Shown here piece by piece: positions 26,225 to 34,150 of a DNA stretch of 64,000 nucleotides. Positions within the stretch are counted from its first letter, which is position 1; each line of letters begins with the position of its first letter. The notes under the pieces were generated by a model. It was not told where the DNA came from, did no database searches, and was given only the letters and a program-made list of their open reading frames with translations. The DNA is from Geodermatophilaceae bacterium URHA0031. GTDB taxonomy: Bacteria > Actinomycetota > Actinomycetes > Mycobacteriales > Geodermatophilaceae. Both the position numbers and the translations under genes were made by a program. The DNA is taken from contig JHVP01000005.1 of assembly GCA_000620205.1 (NCBI GenBank), positions 186,001 to 250,000 on the forward strand. Reading direction: 5' to 3'.

Positions 26225-27841
26225 ATGACCACGAACGAGAACTCCGCGGGGCCGCCGCCGGTCGTCGTCATCGGCTGCGGCCCGGTCGGGCAGACCACCG
26301 CCCTGCTGCTGGCCCGCTGGGGTCTGCGGGTCGTCGTCCTGGACGGCCGGCCCGAGCGCGACCTGGTCGGCAGCAGGGCGATCTGCCAGCAGCGCGACGT
26401 CCTCGACGTCTGGGACTCCGTCGGCGTCGGCGCCGAGGTCGCCCGCCGCGGCGTCACCTGGACGACCGCCCGCACCTTCCACCGCGACCACGAGCTGTTC
26501 AGCTTCCGGTTCGCCGACCGCGGCCGGTCCCCCTTCCCGCCCTTCGTCAACGTCTCCCAGTGCCTGACCGAGGAGCTGCTGGACGAGGCGATCGCCGCAC
26601 AACCGCTGATCGAGGTCCGCTGGGGCCACGCGGTCACCGGCATCGACCAGGACGACTCCGGGGTGTCGGTGTCCTGCGCGAACGGGACGACGGTCACCGG
26701 CAGCTACGCCGTGGCCTGCCCCGGTCCGCGCGCCGATGTCATCCGGACGGCGCTGGGGCTGACCTTCGGCGGGCAGACCTTCGGCGACCAGTTCCTGATC
26801 TGCGACATCCGCACCGACCTGCCCGGCTGGGAGACGGAGCGGCGGTTCTACTTCGACCCGGTGTGGAACCCCGGCCGGCAGGTGCTCATCCACCCCTGCC
26901 CCGACTCCACCTTCCGGATCGACTGGCAGGTGCCGCCGGACTTCGACCTGGCCGCCGAGGAGGCCTCCGGCGGGCTGGACCGGCGGATCCGCCAGGTGAT
27001 CGGCGAGCGCCGCTACGACATCGTGTGGAAGTCCGTGTACCGGTTCCACTCCCGGGTCGTGGACCGGATGCGGGTCGGCCGGGTGCTGGTCGCCGGCGAC
27101 GCCGCCCACCTGGTCGCGCCGTTCGGTGCCCGCGGGCTGAACTCCGGGGTGCTGGACGCGGAGAACGCCGCCTGGAAGATCGCCTTCGTGCTCCGCGGCT
27201 GGGCACCGGAGGCGCTGCTGGACAGCTACTCCGACGAGCGGCACGCCGCCGCCGTGGAGAACCTCGACGTCACCGGCGCCACCATGCGCTTCCTGGTCCC
27301 CGGCACGCCGGAGGAGGCACGGCACCGCCGCGAGGTGCTCGAGCGCGCGGCGACCGATCCGGCCGCCCGGGCGCAGGTCGACTCCGGCCGGCTGGCCGAG
27401 CCCTTCTGGTACGTCGACTCCCCGCTCACCACCCCGGACGAGCGGCGGCCCTTCCCCGGCCGGCCGGCGCGCGGCGACGTCCCGGTGCCCGCACCCGGCG
27501 TGCTGGTCCCGGACGTGCCGGTCACCGTGCCCGGCCGGCCGGACGTCGTCCGGCTCCGCCAGCTCGCCCGCCAGGGCGTGACCGTCCTCGTCGGCGACGA
27601 CGCCGCACCCCCGGAGCCGCTGCCCGGCGACCTGCCGATCGCGGTCCACCGGATCAGCGACCTGGACCCGTCGCCGACCCTGCGGGAGGCGCTCGGCGCC
27701 CGCCCCGACGAGATCTGGGTGCTCCGCCCCGACGCGCACGTCGCCGCCGTGCTCACCCGCCCCGCCGACGTCGCCCCGGCGCTGTCACGCCTGCTCGCCC
27801 AGCCCGTCCCCGCACCCGTCCCCGCACCCGTCCCCGCCTAG
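26225..27841 (+). CDS. FAD-dependent aromatic hydroxylase, MhpA type
   Basis: A 538-residue class A flavoprotein monooxygenase: VVVIGCGPVGQTTALLLARWG (FAD-binding), VACPGPRADVIR in the DG-motif position and VLVAGDAAHLVAPFGARGLN (GD motif). The length and C-terminal thioredoxin-like extension fit 3-(3-hydroxyphenyl)propionate and hydroxyphenylacetate hydroxylases. The tail ends in three PVPA repeats encoded by a 12-base direct repeat. Just upstream of hmgA, it may form homogentisate from 3- or 4-hydroxyphenylacetate, since no 4-hydroxyphenylpyruvate dioxygenase gene is in the window. The DG motif reads CPG rather than the usual CDG, an odd change. Confidence 0.82.
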   Translation: MTTNENSAGPPPVVVIGCGPVGQTTALLLARWGLRVVVLDGRPERDLVGSRAICQQRDVLDVWDSVGVGAEVARRGVTWTTARTFHRDHELFSFRFADRGRSPFPPFVNVSQCLTEELLDEAIAAQPLIEVRWGHAVTGIDQDDSGVSVSCANGTTVTGSYAVACPGPRADVIRTALGLTFGGQTFGDQFLICDIRTDLPGWETERRFYFDPVWNPGRQVLIHPCPDSTFRIDWQVPPDFDLAAEEASGGLDRRIRQVIGERRYDIVWKSVYRFHSRVVDRMRVGRVLVAGDAAHLVAPFGARGLNSGVLDAENAAWKIAFVLRGWAPEALLDSYSDERHAAAVENLDVTGATMRFLVPGTPEEARHRREVLERAATDPAARAQVDSGRLAEPFWYVDSPLTTPDERRPFPGRPARGDVPVPAPGVLVPDVPVTVPGRPDVVRLRQLARQGVTVLVGDDAAPPEPLPGDLPIAVHRISDLDPSPTLREALGARPDEIWVLRPDAHVAAVLTRPADVAPALSRLLAQPVPAPVPAPVPA

Positions 27842-27855
27842 CCGCACCCCTTCTC

Positions 27856-27877
27856 GAGGTTTCGGCGCCGAGACCTC
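27856..27877. repeat. 22-base near-perfect palindrome before hmgA
   Basis: GAGGT and ACCTC flank the perfect core TCGGCGCCGA, with one mismatched pair (positions 27861 and 27872). It lies in the 61-base gap between the FAD hydroxylase and hmgA. It could be an operator for the IclR regulator at the end of the cluster or an mRNA hairpin that tunes expression within the operon. Confidence 0.4.
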
Positions 27878-27902
27878 AAGACCACGAGAGGAAGGAACTC
27901 CG

Positions 27903-29108
27903 ATGGCGTTCTACCGGCAGGTGGGCAGCGTCCCGCCCAAGCGGCACACCCAGCACCGCCGTCCCGACGGCGGGCTCTACGCCGAGGAGCTGATGGGCGA
28001 GGAGGGCTTCACGTCGGACTCCGCGCTGCTCTACCACGCCGGCATCCCCTCGGCGCTGGTCGACGCCCGGCCCTGGGAGCTCCCCGACCAGGCGCTCACG
28101 CCCAACGCCCCGCTGGTCCCGCGGCACCTGAAGCTGCACGACCTGTTCCCGGGTGAGGAGCACAAGGCCGTCGACGCGGTCACCGGACGCCGGCTGGTGC
28201 TGGGCAACGCCGACGTCCGGATCTCCTACGCGGTGTCGTCGCTGACCAGCCCCTACTACCGCAACGCCACCGGGGACGAGTGCGTCTACGTCGAGCGCGG
28301 CGCCGCAAGAGTGGAGACCACCTTCGGCGCGCTGGAGGTCGGCCAGGGCGACTACGTGATCATCCCGCGGGCCACCACCCACCGCTGGGTGCCCACCGGT
28401 GGCGAGCCGCTGCGCACCTACGCCATCGAGGCCAACTCCCACATCGCCCCGCCCAAGCGGTACCTGTCGAAGTACGGGCAGTTCCTCGAGCACGCGCCCT
28501 ACTGCGAGCGGGACCTGCGCGCCCCGGCGGAGCCGCTGACCGTCGAGGGCACCGACGTGGAGGTCTACGTCAAGCACCGCGGCACCGGCCCCGGCGGGCT
28601 GACCGGCACCGTGCACGTGACCCCTGAGCACCCCTTCGACGTCGTCGGCTGGGACGGCTGCCTGTACCCCTACGCCTTCAACGTCGCCGACTACGAGCCG
28701 ATCACCGGCCGGGTCCACCAGCCGCCGCCGGTGCACCAGGTGTTCGAGGGCAGCAACTTCGTCATCTGCAACTTCGTCCCGCGCAAGGTCGACTACCACC
28801 CGCTGGCGGTCCCGGTGCCCTACTACCACTCCAACGTCGACTCCGACGAGATCATGTTCTACGTCGACGGGGACTACGAGGCCCGGAAGGGCTCCGGAAT
28901 CGGCAAGGGCTCCATCTCCGTCCACCCCGGCGGGCACTCCCACGGCCCGCAGCCCGGCGCGGTGGAGCGGTCGCTGGGGGCCGAGTCCTTCGACGAGCTG
29001 GCCGTCATGGTCGACACCTTCCGCCCCCTCGACCTCGGTGAGGGCGGCGTCGCGGTCGACGACGGCAGGTACGCCTGGTCCTGGTCGGGCCGGGGACCGT
29101 CGGTATGA
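27903..29108 (+). CDS. hmgA: homogentisate 1,2-dioxygenase
   Basis: A 401-residue cupin-fold iron dioxygenase that opens homogentisate to maleylacetoacetate. Evidence: NATGDECVYVERGAARVETTFG (cupin strand), YYHSNVDSDEIMFYVDG with a likely iron-binding histidine and acid, and HPGGHSHGP with the last histidine ligand, matching the PHGP of known enzymes. The start has GAGGAAGG upstream. Acid spacing in HSNVDSDE is one residue longer than in the human enzyme, as expected for the shorter bacterial branch, though aspartate could be the ligand. Its stop overlaps an ATG (ATGA) of the next gene. Confidence 0.88.
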   Translation: MAFYRQVGSVPPKRHTQHRRPDGGLYAEELMGEEGFTSDSALLYHAGIPSALVDARPWELPDQALTPNAPLVPRHLKLHDLFPGEEHKAVDAVTGRRLVLGNADVRISYAVSSLTSPYYRNATGDECVYVERGAARVETTFGALEVGQGDYVIIPRATTHRWVPTGGEPLRTYAIEANSHIAPPKRYLSKYGQFLEHAPYCERDLRAPAEPLTVEGTDVEVYVKHRGTGPGGLTGTVHVTPEHPFDVVGWDGCLYPYAFNVADYEPITGRVHQPPPVHQVFEGSNFVICNFVPRKVDYHPLAVPVPYYHSNVDSDEIMFYVDGDYEARKGSGIGKGSISVHPGGHSHGPQPGAVERSLGAESFDELAVMVDTFRPLDLGEGGVAVDDGRYAWSWSGRGPSV

Positions 29109-29934
29109 GCGCGCTGTTCGAGGGTTGTTCGACGACGCCGCGCTGTTCCCACCCGGCGACGCGCCGATGGCGGCCGCGGTGCCCGCCCACCGGGAGCTGT
29201 GCTCGCGGCTGGGCGGGCTGGTCGGCCCGTTCGTCGTCCCGGCAGCCCGGCTGGCGGAGCTGGCCGGGCACCTGCCCGACGGCGCCCCGATCGGGATCTC
29301 GGTGATCGCCGGCGCCGCCGAGCTGCCCGCGGTGGTCGACCGGGTGACCGCCGACCCGCGCCTGACCCTCGCCGCGGTGGAGGTGCCGGTCGTGGCCGAC
29401 GCCGCGGCCGCCCGGCAGCTGACCCGGGTGCTGGCCGCCGTCCTCCCCGCCGGCGTCCCGGCGGCCGTGGAGCTGCCCCGGACCGGCACCCGGGACGACG
29501 TCCTGGACGTGCTCGCGGCCGCCGGGCTCCGGGCCAAGCTGCGCACCGGCGGGCTGCGCGCCGAGCTGTTCCCCTCCGTCGAGGAGCTGGCCGAGACCTT
29601 GTCCGCCTGCACCACGCGGGGAGTGCCGGTCAAGTGCACCGCCGGGCTGCACGCCGCCGTCCGGCACACCGACCCGGCCACCGGCTTCCCTCACCACGGC
29701 TTCCTCAACCTGCTGGTCGCCGTCGACGCGCTCACCTCGGACACGCCGGCCCTCGCCGCGCTCCAGGAGGAGGACGGCGCGGAACTCGCCGCGATCGTCC
29801 GCCACTGGTCCCCCGAACGCGTCGCCCGGGTCCGGTCGGCGTACACCTCCTTCGGCACGTGCAGCGTCCTCGAGCCGGTCGACGACCTGGTCGCGCTCGG
29901 CCTGCTCCCCGCCCCAGAGCGGGTCCCCGCGTGA
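29105..29934 (+). CDS. conserved protein of the homogentisate cluster, apparent 5' frameshift
   Basis: The ATG at 29105 overlaps the hmgA stop, as is usual for coupled genes, but after MSALFEG the conserved frame (LFDDAALFPPGDAPM...) continues one base out of phase, at about 29122-29125. Either one base is missing here, or translation begins elsewhere, for example TTG 29125 or GTG 29038. From 29125 the frame is open to 29934, giving about 270 residues. Features: IGISVIAG, VEVPVVADA, a basic AKLRTGG and KCTAGLHAAVRHTD...GFPHHGFLN, suggesting a TIM-barrel-like enzyme. No family was recognised. It sits between hmgA and fahA, where a maleylacetoacetate isomerase would be expected. Confidence 0.6.
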
Positions 29935-31121
29935 GCTGGCCCGACCTCCCCGCCGGCACCGGCTTCGGGCTGGCCAACCTCCCTTACGGCGTCTTCTCCA
30001 CGCCCGGGACGGCACCCCGCACCGGGGTCGCAGTCGGCGACGCCGTGCTCGACCTGGCCGCCGCGTCCGGGGACCCGGTGCACGCCACCGGGTCACTCAA
30101 CGGGTTCCTGGCCCAGGGCCCGGCGGCCTGGGCGGCGCTCCGGCAGCGCCTGCAGGAGTGGTTCACCGACGAGGCGCACCGCAGCAGGGTCGAGCCGCAC
30201 CTCCTCCCCCGCCGCGACGTCTCGCTCCACCTGCCGGTGCAGGTCGCCGACTACGTGGACTTCTACAGCTCCCGGCACCACGCGGAGAACCTCGGCCGGA
30301 TGTTCCGGCCGGACTCGCCGCCGCTGACGCCGAACTGGCAGCACCTGCCGATCGGCTACCACGGCCGGTCCGGCACCGTGGCCGTCTCCGGCACCCCGGT
30401 CGTCCGCCCGTGCGGGCAGCGCAAGGCCCCGGCCGACGACGCCCCGACCTTCGGCCCGTCCCTGCGGCTGGACATCGAGGCGGAGGTCGGCTTCGTGGTC
30501 GGGGTCGGGTCGGAGCTCGGCACCCCGGTCCCGCTGGCGGACCTCACCGAGCACGTGTTCGGCGTGTGCCTGGTCAACGACTGGTCCGCCCGCGACCTGC
30601 AGTCCTGGGAGTACGTCCCGCTGGGCCCCTTCCTCGGCAAGTCGTTCCTCACCTCGGTCTCCCCCTGGGTGGTGCCGCTCGCCGCGCTGGAGCACGCCCG
30701 GGTCCACCCACCGGCCCGCGACGTCCCCGTGCTGCCCTACCTCGACGACACCGACCACCCGTGGGGCCTGGACATCGCGCTCGAGGTCCGGCTCAACGGC
30801 GAGCTGCTCAGCTCCCCGCCGTTCCGGGAGATGTACTGGACGGCGGCCCAGCAGCTGGCGCACCTGACGGTCAACGGGGCCTCGCTGCGCACCGGCGACC
30901 TGTTCGCCTCCGGCACCGTCTCCGGACCGGGCAGGGACCAGCGCGGCTCCTTCATCGAGCTGTCCTGGGGCGGTCGCGAGCCGGTCCGCCTCGCCGACGG
31001 CAGCACCCGCACCTTCCTCGAGGACGGCGACGTCGTGACCCTCACCGCCAGCGCGCCCGGCCCGGACGGCACCCGCATCGACTTCGGCGAGGTGACCGGC
31101 CGTGTCGAGCCCGCGCGGTGA
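29931..31121 (+). CDS. fahA: fumarylacetoacetase
   Basis: A 396-residue FAH-family hydrolase that splits fumarylacetoacetate to fumarate and acetoacetate. It has the family motifs YVDFYSSRHHAENLGRMFRP (catalytic histidine region), PIGYHGRSGTVAVSG, DIEAEVGFVVG with metal-binding acids, NDWSARDLQSWEYVPLGPFLGKSF and SGTVSGP...GSFIELSWGG. GTG 29931 overlaps the preceding stop (GTGA). It is the last enzyme of the operon and overlaps the IclR gene by 20 bases. Length is typical for the full-length enzyme. Confidence 0.94.
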   Translation: MSWPDLPAGTGFGLANLPYGVFSTPGTAPRTGVAVGDAVLDLAAASGDPVHATGSLNGFLAQGPAAWAALRQRLQEWFTDEAHRSRVEPHLLPRRDVSLHLPVQVADYVDFYSSRHHAENLGRMFRPDSPPLTPNWQHLPIGYHGRSGTVAVSGTPVVRPCGQRKAPADDAPTFGPSLRLDIEAEVGFVVGVGSELGTPVPLADLTEHVFGVCLVNDWSARDLQSWEYVPLGPFLGKSFLTSVSPWVVPLAALEHARVHPPARDVPVLPYLDDTDHPWGLDIALEVRLNGELLSSPPFREMYWTAAQQLAHLTVNGASLRTGDLFASGTVSGPGRDQRGSFIELSWGGREPVRLADGSTRTFLEDGDVVTLTASAPGPDGTRIDFGEVTGRVEPAR

Positions 31122-31872
31122 CGGCGGAGGGTCCCGGGCGGCCGCGGCGGCTGACCGAGGAGGACGGGGAGGGACGGCCACGGCGGCGGAGGACGGCGCG
31201 GGTCCTCCGCAGTCGCAGACGCTGGACCGCGGGATCCGCGTCCTCGAGCACCTCGCGTCGGCGGGCGGGCCGCAGCCGGTGGCCGAGATCGGCAGGGCGC
31301 TGGGGCTGCACCGCTCCATCACCTACCGGCTGCTCCGCACGCTGGAGGACCACCAGCTGGTCGAGCGCGACCGGCTGGGCCACTACGGCCTGGGGCTCGG
31401 CATCGCGGCGCTGTCCCGGGGCGTGCGCACCGACCTCAACGCCGCGGCCCTGCCGCGGCTGACCGGACTGGCGACCGAGCTGGGCATGACTGCCTTCCTC
31501 GTGGTGCGCGCCGGCGACGAGGCCGTGACGATCACCAGCGTCGAGCCGCAGGACACCCCGGCGCACGTCACCTACCGGCCCGGCACCCGGCACCCGGTCG
31601 GCCGCGGGGCACCCGGACTGGCCCTGCTGATGCCCGAGCCCCCGACCGCGGAGGACCGCCCGGCCCTCCGCGAGGCCCGGCGGACCGGCTGGGCCAGCTC
31701 GCACGGCGAGGTCATCCCCGGAATCCGGTCGATCGCCGCGCCGGTGACCGGCCCGGACGGCGGTGCCCGCGCCGCCCTGGCCGTGGTCTTCGTCGACCAG
31801 CACGCCGACGTCGACCACATCGGGCAGGCCGTGACCTCCGCTGCCGAGAAGGTCGCCGCCGGCCTGCGGTAA
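31102..31872 (+). CDS. IclR-family transcriptional regulator
   Basis: A 256-residue regulator. After a Gly/Ala-rich 40-residue tail comes a winged helix-turn-helix (TLDRGIRVLEHLASAGG...LGLHRSITYRLLRTLEDH) and an effector domain (TGLATELGMTAFLVVRAGDEAVTI...GIRSIAAPVTGPDG). GTG 31102 with GAGG 8 bases upstream is the only good start. It overlaps fahA and ends the operon, so it probably controls the homogentisate genes, with a ring compound as effector. Possible operators are the palindrome at 27856-27877 and the GATATC region before the first gene. Whether it acts as repressor or activator is not shown. Confidence 0.88.
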   Translation: MSSPRGDGGGSRAAAAADRGGRGGTATAAEDGAGPPQSQTLDRGIRVLEHLASAGGPQPVAEIGRALGLHRSITYRLLRTLEDHQLVERDRLGHYGLGLGIAALSRGVRTDLNAAALPRLTGLATELGMTAFLVVRAGDEAVTITSVEPQDTPAHVTYRPGTRHPVGRGAPGLALLMPEPPTAEDRPALREARRTGWASSHGEVIPGIRSIAAPVTGPDGGARAALAVVFVDQHADVDHIGQAVTSAAEKVAAGLR

Positions 31873-31902
31873 CGGGTGGGTGCGGTCCGGCTCTGCCGGG
31901 AT

Positions 31903-31911
31903 GCTCCTATG
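31903..31911. repeat. 9-base direct repeat, left copy
   Basis: GCTCCTATG. The second copy is at 33075-33083. It may mark the recombination cores of the IS110 element, since the family recombines at a short shared core rather than making a target duplication. Confidence 0.45.
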
Positions 31912-31916
31912 GATCG

Positions 31917-32990
31917 TCAAGTGGTCCGGGCCGGTGCTGGTGAGGTGAGCAGGTAGTAGAGCTCGCGGGCGATCAGGCGCTTGAGGCAGCGGATGATGTC
32001 CTTCTTGGAAAGGCCTTCGGTGGTGCGTCGCTGGACGTAGGCCTGGGTCCGGGGGTCCCAGCGCATCCGGCAGAGCACGACGCGGTAGATGGCGGCGTTG
32101 GCCTGCCGGTCACCGCCTCGGTTGAGCCGGTGGCGGTGGGTGCGTCCGGAGGAGGCCGGGATCGGGGAGACGCCGCAGAGGGCGGCGAAGGCCGCCTCCG
32201 AGCGCAGCCGGTCCGGGTTGTCCCCGGCGGTGGCCAGCAGTTGACCGGCGACGTCGGTGCCGACCCCGTTCGCTGCGGTGAGGGCGGGGTTGATCTGTGC
32301 GACCAGCGGTGCGAGCAGCGTGTCGAGCTCGTCGATCTCGGTGCTGAGCTGCGCATGGCGGTGGGCAAGGGCGCGCAGGGCGGTCTTGGTGGCCTGAAGG
32401 GGATCGGTGATCGCTGTCAGGTCCGGGCGCAGCGCCGCGCAGGTGGTCAGCAGTCGACGGGTGGTGAGCGTCCGCAGCTGGCCGCGCAGCGGCTCGGGTG
32501 CGGTGATCACCAGCGATCGCAGCTGGGTCTGGGCCTCGGCACGAGCGGCAATCGCGCTGCGCCGGGCCACCCGCAGCGCGCGGAGGGCCTCGACCGGGCC
32601 GGTGCGGGTCTTGGGGGTGCCGGTCGCTCGACCGGTCAACGCGGCGCGGGCGGCGGCCTCGGCGTCGATCGGGTCGGACTTGCCGGCGAAGCGGCGGGTC
32701 TTGCGATCGGGGCGGTCGACCTCGACCAGCTCGATGTCTGCGGCGGTCAGGGAGCGGGCGAGGCCGGCGCCGTAGACGCCGGTGCCCTCCACGCCGACCC
32801 GCTGGACCCGGCCGTGCGCGGCCAGCCAGTCGGCCAACTGGCCGTAGCCGGCCGGGGTGGCGGGGAACTGCCGGTGGGCCAGCAGCCGCCCGGCGGCGTC
32901 GATGACCGCGGCGGTGTGGGTGTCGGCATGGGTGTCCACCCCGCCGAACACCGGCTGGGCAGCAGTCGACGGGTCTGCGATCGTGGTCAT
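31917..32990 (-). CDS. IS110-family transposase (DEDD recombinase)
   Basis: A 357-residue transposase. The N-terminal RuvC-like domain shows GGVDTHADTHTAAVID (first Asp), VGVEGTGVYG (Glu) and DRKTRRFAGKSDPIDAEAAAR (last two Asp). The C-terminal domain has the serine-containing stretch GVSPIPASSGRTHRHRLNRGGD and NAAIYRVVLCRMRWD. Complete length, no frameshift, so it could be active. GAGGACG precedes the ATG at 32990. An IS110 enzyme works with a bridge RNA encoded in the non-coding end of the element. For this subgroup that is upstream of the gene, here at higher coordinates. Confidence 0.93.
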   Translation of the reverse strand: MTTIADPSTAAQPVFGGVDTHADTHTAAVIDAAGRLLAHRQFPATPAGYGQLADWLAAHGRVQRVGVEGTGVYGAGLARSLTAADIELVEVDRPDRKTRRFAGKSDPIDAEAAARAALTGRATGTPKTRTGPVEALRALRVARRSAIAARAEAQTQLRSLVITAPEPLRGQLRTLTTRRLLTTCAALRPDLTAITDPLQATKTALRALAHRHAQLSTEIDELDTLLAPLVAQINPALTAANGVGTDVAGQLLATAGDNPDRLRSEAAFAALCGVSPIPASSGRTHRHRLNRGGDRQANAAIYRVVLCRMRWDPRTQAYVQRRTTEGLSKKDIIRCLKRLIARELYYLLTSPAPARTT

Positions 32991-33112
32991 CGCCGTCCTC
33001 TTCACTCGATCGGTCAGGGCGGCACGCACCGCCGAGCGAGCGGACAAGACAGTGACGGGTGCTTGCTGGCACAAGCTCCTATGAGGTCACGGACCCTCGA
33101 CCGGTGAATGCA

Positions 33113-33203
33113 GCGAGCCCCGCAGCGGACTGAACCGACAGATCCCTTTGAAGACCCTGGGTCAGTCAGGTGGTGAGTCAGGAACGACCGCTGCGGGGCT
33201 CGC
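33113..33203. repeat. 16-base perfect inverted repeat flanking 59 bases
   Basis: GCGAGCCCCGCAGCGG (33113-33128) and its exact complement (33188-33203) are separated by 59 bases. The structure lies upstream of the IS110 transposase start and just downstream of the hydrolase stop at 33218. It may be part of a bridge RNA or a terminator-like structure for the hydrolase gene. The long loop makes a simple terminator less likely. Confidence 0.45.
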
Positions 33204-33217
33204 CCACATCCTCACTG

Positions 33218-34048
33218 TCAGGCGGCGACGGGCCGGGGTTGCGGCCGTGCGGGTGCTCCCACGGCCGGGCCGGCTGCCGTCTCCTCGACCAGCCGCACGA
33301 TCGTCGCCGGCCGGTCGGACTGCGGCGCGTGCCCGGCCCACAGCAGCGGGACGAACCGGGACGCCGGGATCCACGGCAGGTACCGCACGGTCTGGCCGGA
33401 GGCGATCCAGTCCGCCACGCCCTGGACCAGCGTGACGGGGCAGTCGATGCGGTCCAGGCCGCGCGGGACGTCGAGCAGCAGCGCCCACACGAGGACGCGC
33501 CAGAAGTCCCGGGAGTCGGCGAACCCCTCGCGCGCGCCGATGGCCTCCTCCGCCGAGGTGCTCCACGGGCGAGCCTTCAGCGGCCCGAGCAGCGCGGCCC
33601 GGCCGACCGCCGACCGGGACAGCGGCGCGATCAGCGGTTGCGCCGTCCGCAGGAACACCCGGGCGGCGGCCATGCCCAGCCCCTGGACGATCCGCTCCGG
33701 CGGCAGGTTGAGCCCGGACGGCGCGATCGCGACCACCGAGCGGGCCCGGCCGCGGCGGGCCAGTTCCAGCGCGATCCGGGCGCCGAGGGAGTTGCCGAGC
33801 ACGTGCACCCGGCCGATCCGCTCCGCGTCGAGGGTGCGCTCGACCGCGTCGGTGAGGGCGGCGACGGTGGGGCGCTGCTCGAGGTGCGCCGACGAGCGGA
33901 CGCCGGGCAGGTCGACGATGAGCACGTCGAAGCGCGCGCGCAGCTCGGGGAGGACGGCGGTGAAGTCCCGGCCGGACGTGCCCATGCCGTGCAGGAGCAG
34001 GAGCGGCTCGCCGGAGCCGGAGCGGGTCAGGGACAGCGGTGCGGTCAC
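33218..34048 (-). CDS. alpha/beta hydrolase of the PHA locus
   Basis: A 276-residue alpha/beta hydrolase: LLLLHGMGTSGRDF, the nucleophile elbow VLGNSLGARIALELA, and a C-terminal segment with PLLWAGHAPQSDRP holding the likely histidine. It diverges from phaC, with 102 bases between. A role in thioester or PHA oligomer hydrolysis is suggested only by position. The protein shows no PHA depolymerase lipase-box peculiarity or substrate-binding domain. Start is GTG 34048. Confidence 0.83.
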   Translation of the reverse strand: MTAPLSLTRSGSGEPLLLLHGMGTSGRDFTAVLPELRARFDVLIVDLPGVRSSAHLEQRPTVAALTDAVERTLDAERIGRVHVLGNSLGARIALELARRGRARSVVAIAPSGLNLPPERIVQGLGMAAARVFLRTAQPLIAPLSRSAVGRAALLGPLKARPWSTSAEEAIGAREGFADSRDFWRVLVWALLLDVPRGLDRIDCPVTLVQGVADWIASGQTVRYLPWIPASRFVPLLWAGHAPQSDRPATIVRLVEETAAGPAVGAPARPQPRPVAA

Positions 34049-34123
34049 TGCCGACGACTACCCACGGGCGGCCGGTGGGAGGCCGTGACCTCGGCCACCG
34101 GAGCGGCTACCGTCGTGCCATCG

Positions 34124-34139
34124 AGTGACGCGTGTCACA
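34124..34139 (+). promoter_or_regulatory. CRP/FNR-type operator upstream of phaC
   Basis: AGTGA-N6-TCACA, 9 of 10 matches to the CRP consensus. It ends just where the phaC ribosome-binding site AAGGAGG begins, 12 bases before the start codon, a position that would suit repression or overlap with the transcription start. Confidence 0.5.
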
Positions 34140-34150
34140 AGGAGGCCGCC

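Larger units (their letters stand above)
31903..33083 (-). mobile_element. IS110-family insertion sequence
   Basis: The element contains one transposase gene. The 9-base sequence GCTCCTATG occurs at 31903-31911 and again at 33075-33083, bracketing the gene, and no terminal inverted repeats are seen, as expected for IS110. The right limit is uncertain: if the bridge-RNA region lies upstream of the gene, the element may extend to about 33205. It sits between the IclR gene and the PHA locus and interrupts no recognisable gene. Confidence 0.6.

Noticed and set aside
29105-29305. The ATG frame MSALFEGCSTTPRC as a separate protein
   Set aside because: After seven codons it leaves the conserved frame and reads a low-complexity shadow of the real protein; better explained as a 5' frameshift.
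31903-33083. GCTCCTATG repeats as a normal 9-base target-site duplication
   Set aside because: IS110 elements do not usually make target duplications, and one copy lies in a region that could belong to the bridge RNA; reported instead as a possible core or guide match.
33113-33203. Simple intrinsic terminator for the hydrolase gene
   Set aside because: A 59-base loop and no U-tract make an ordinary terminator unlikely, though it cannot be excluded.
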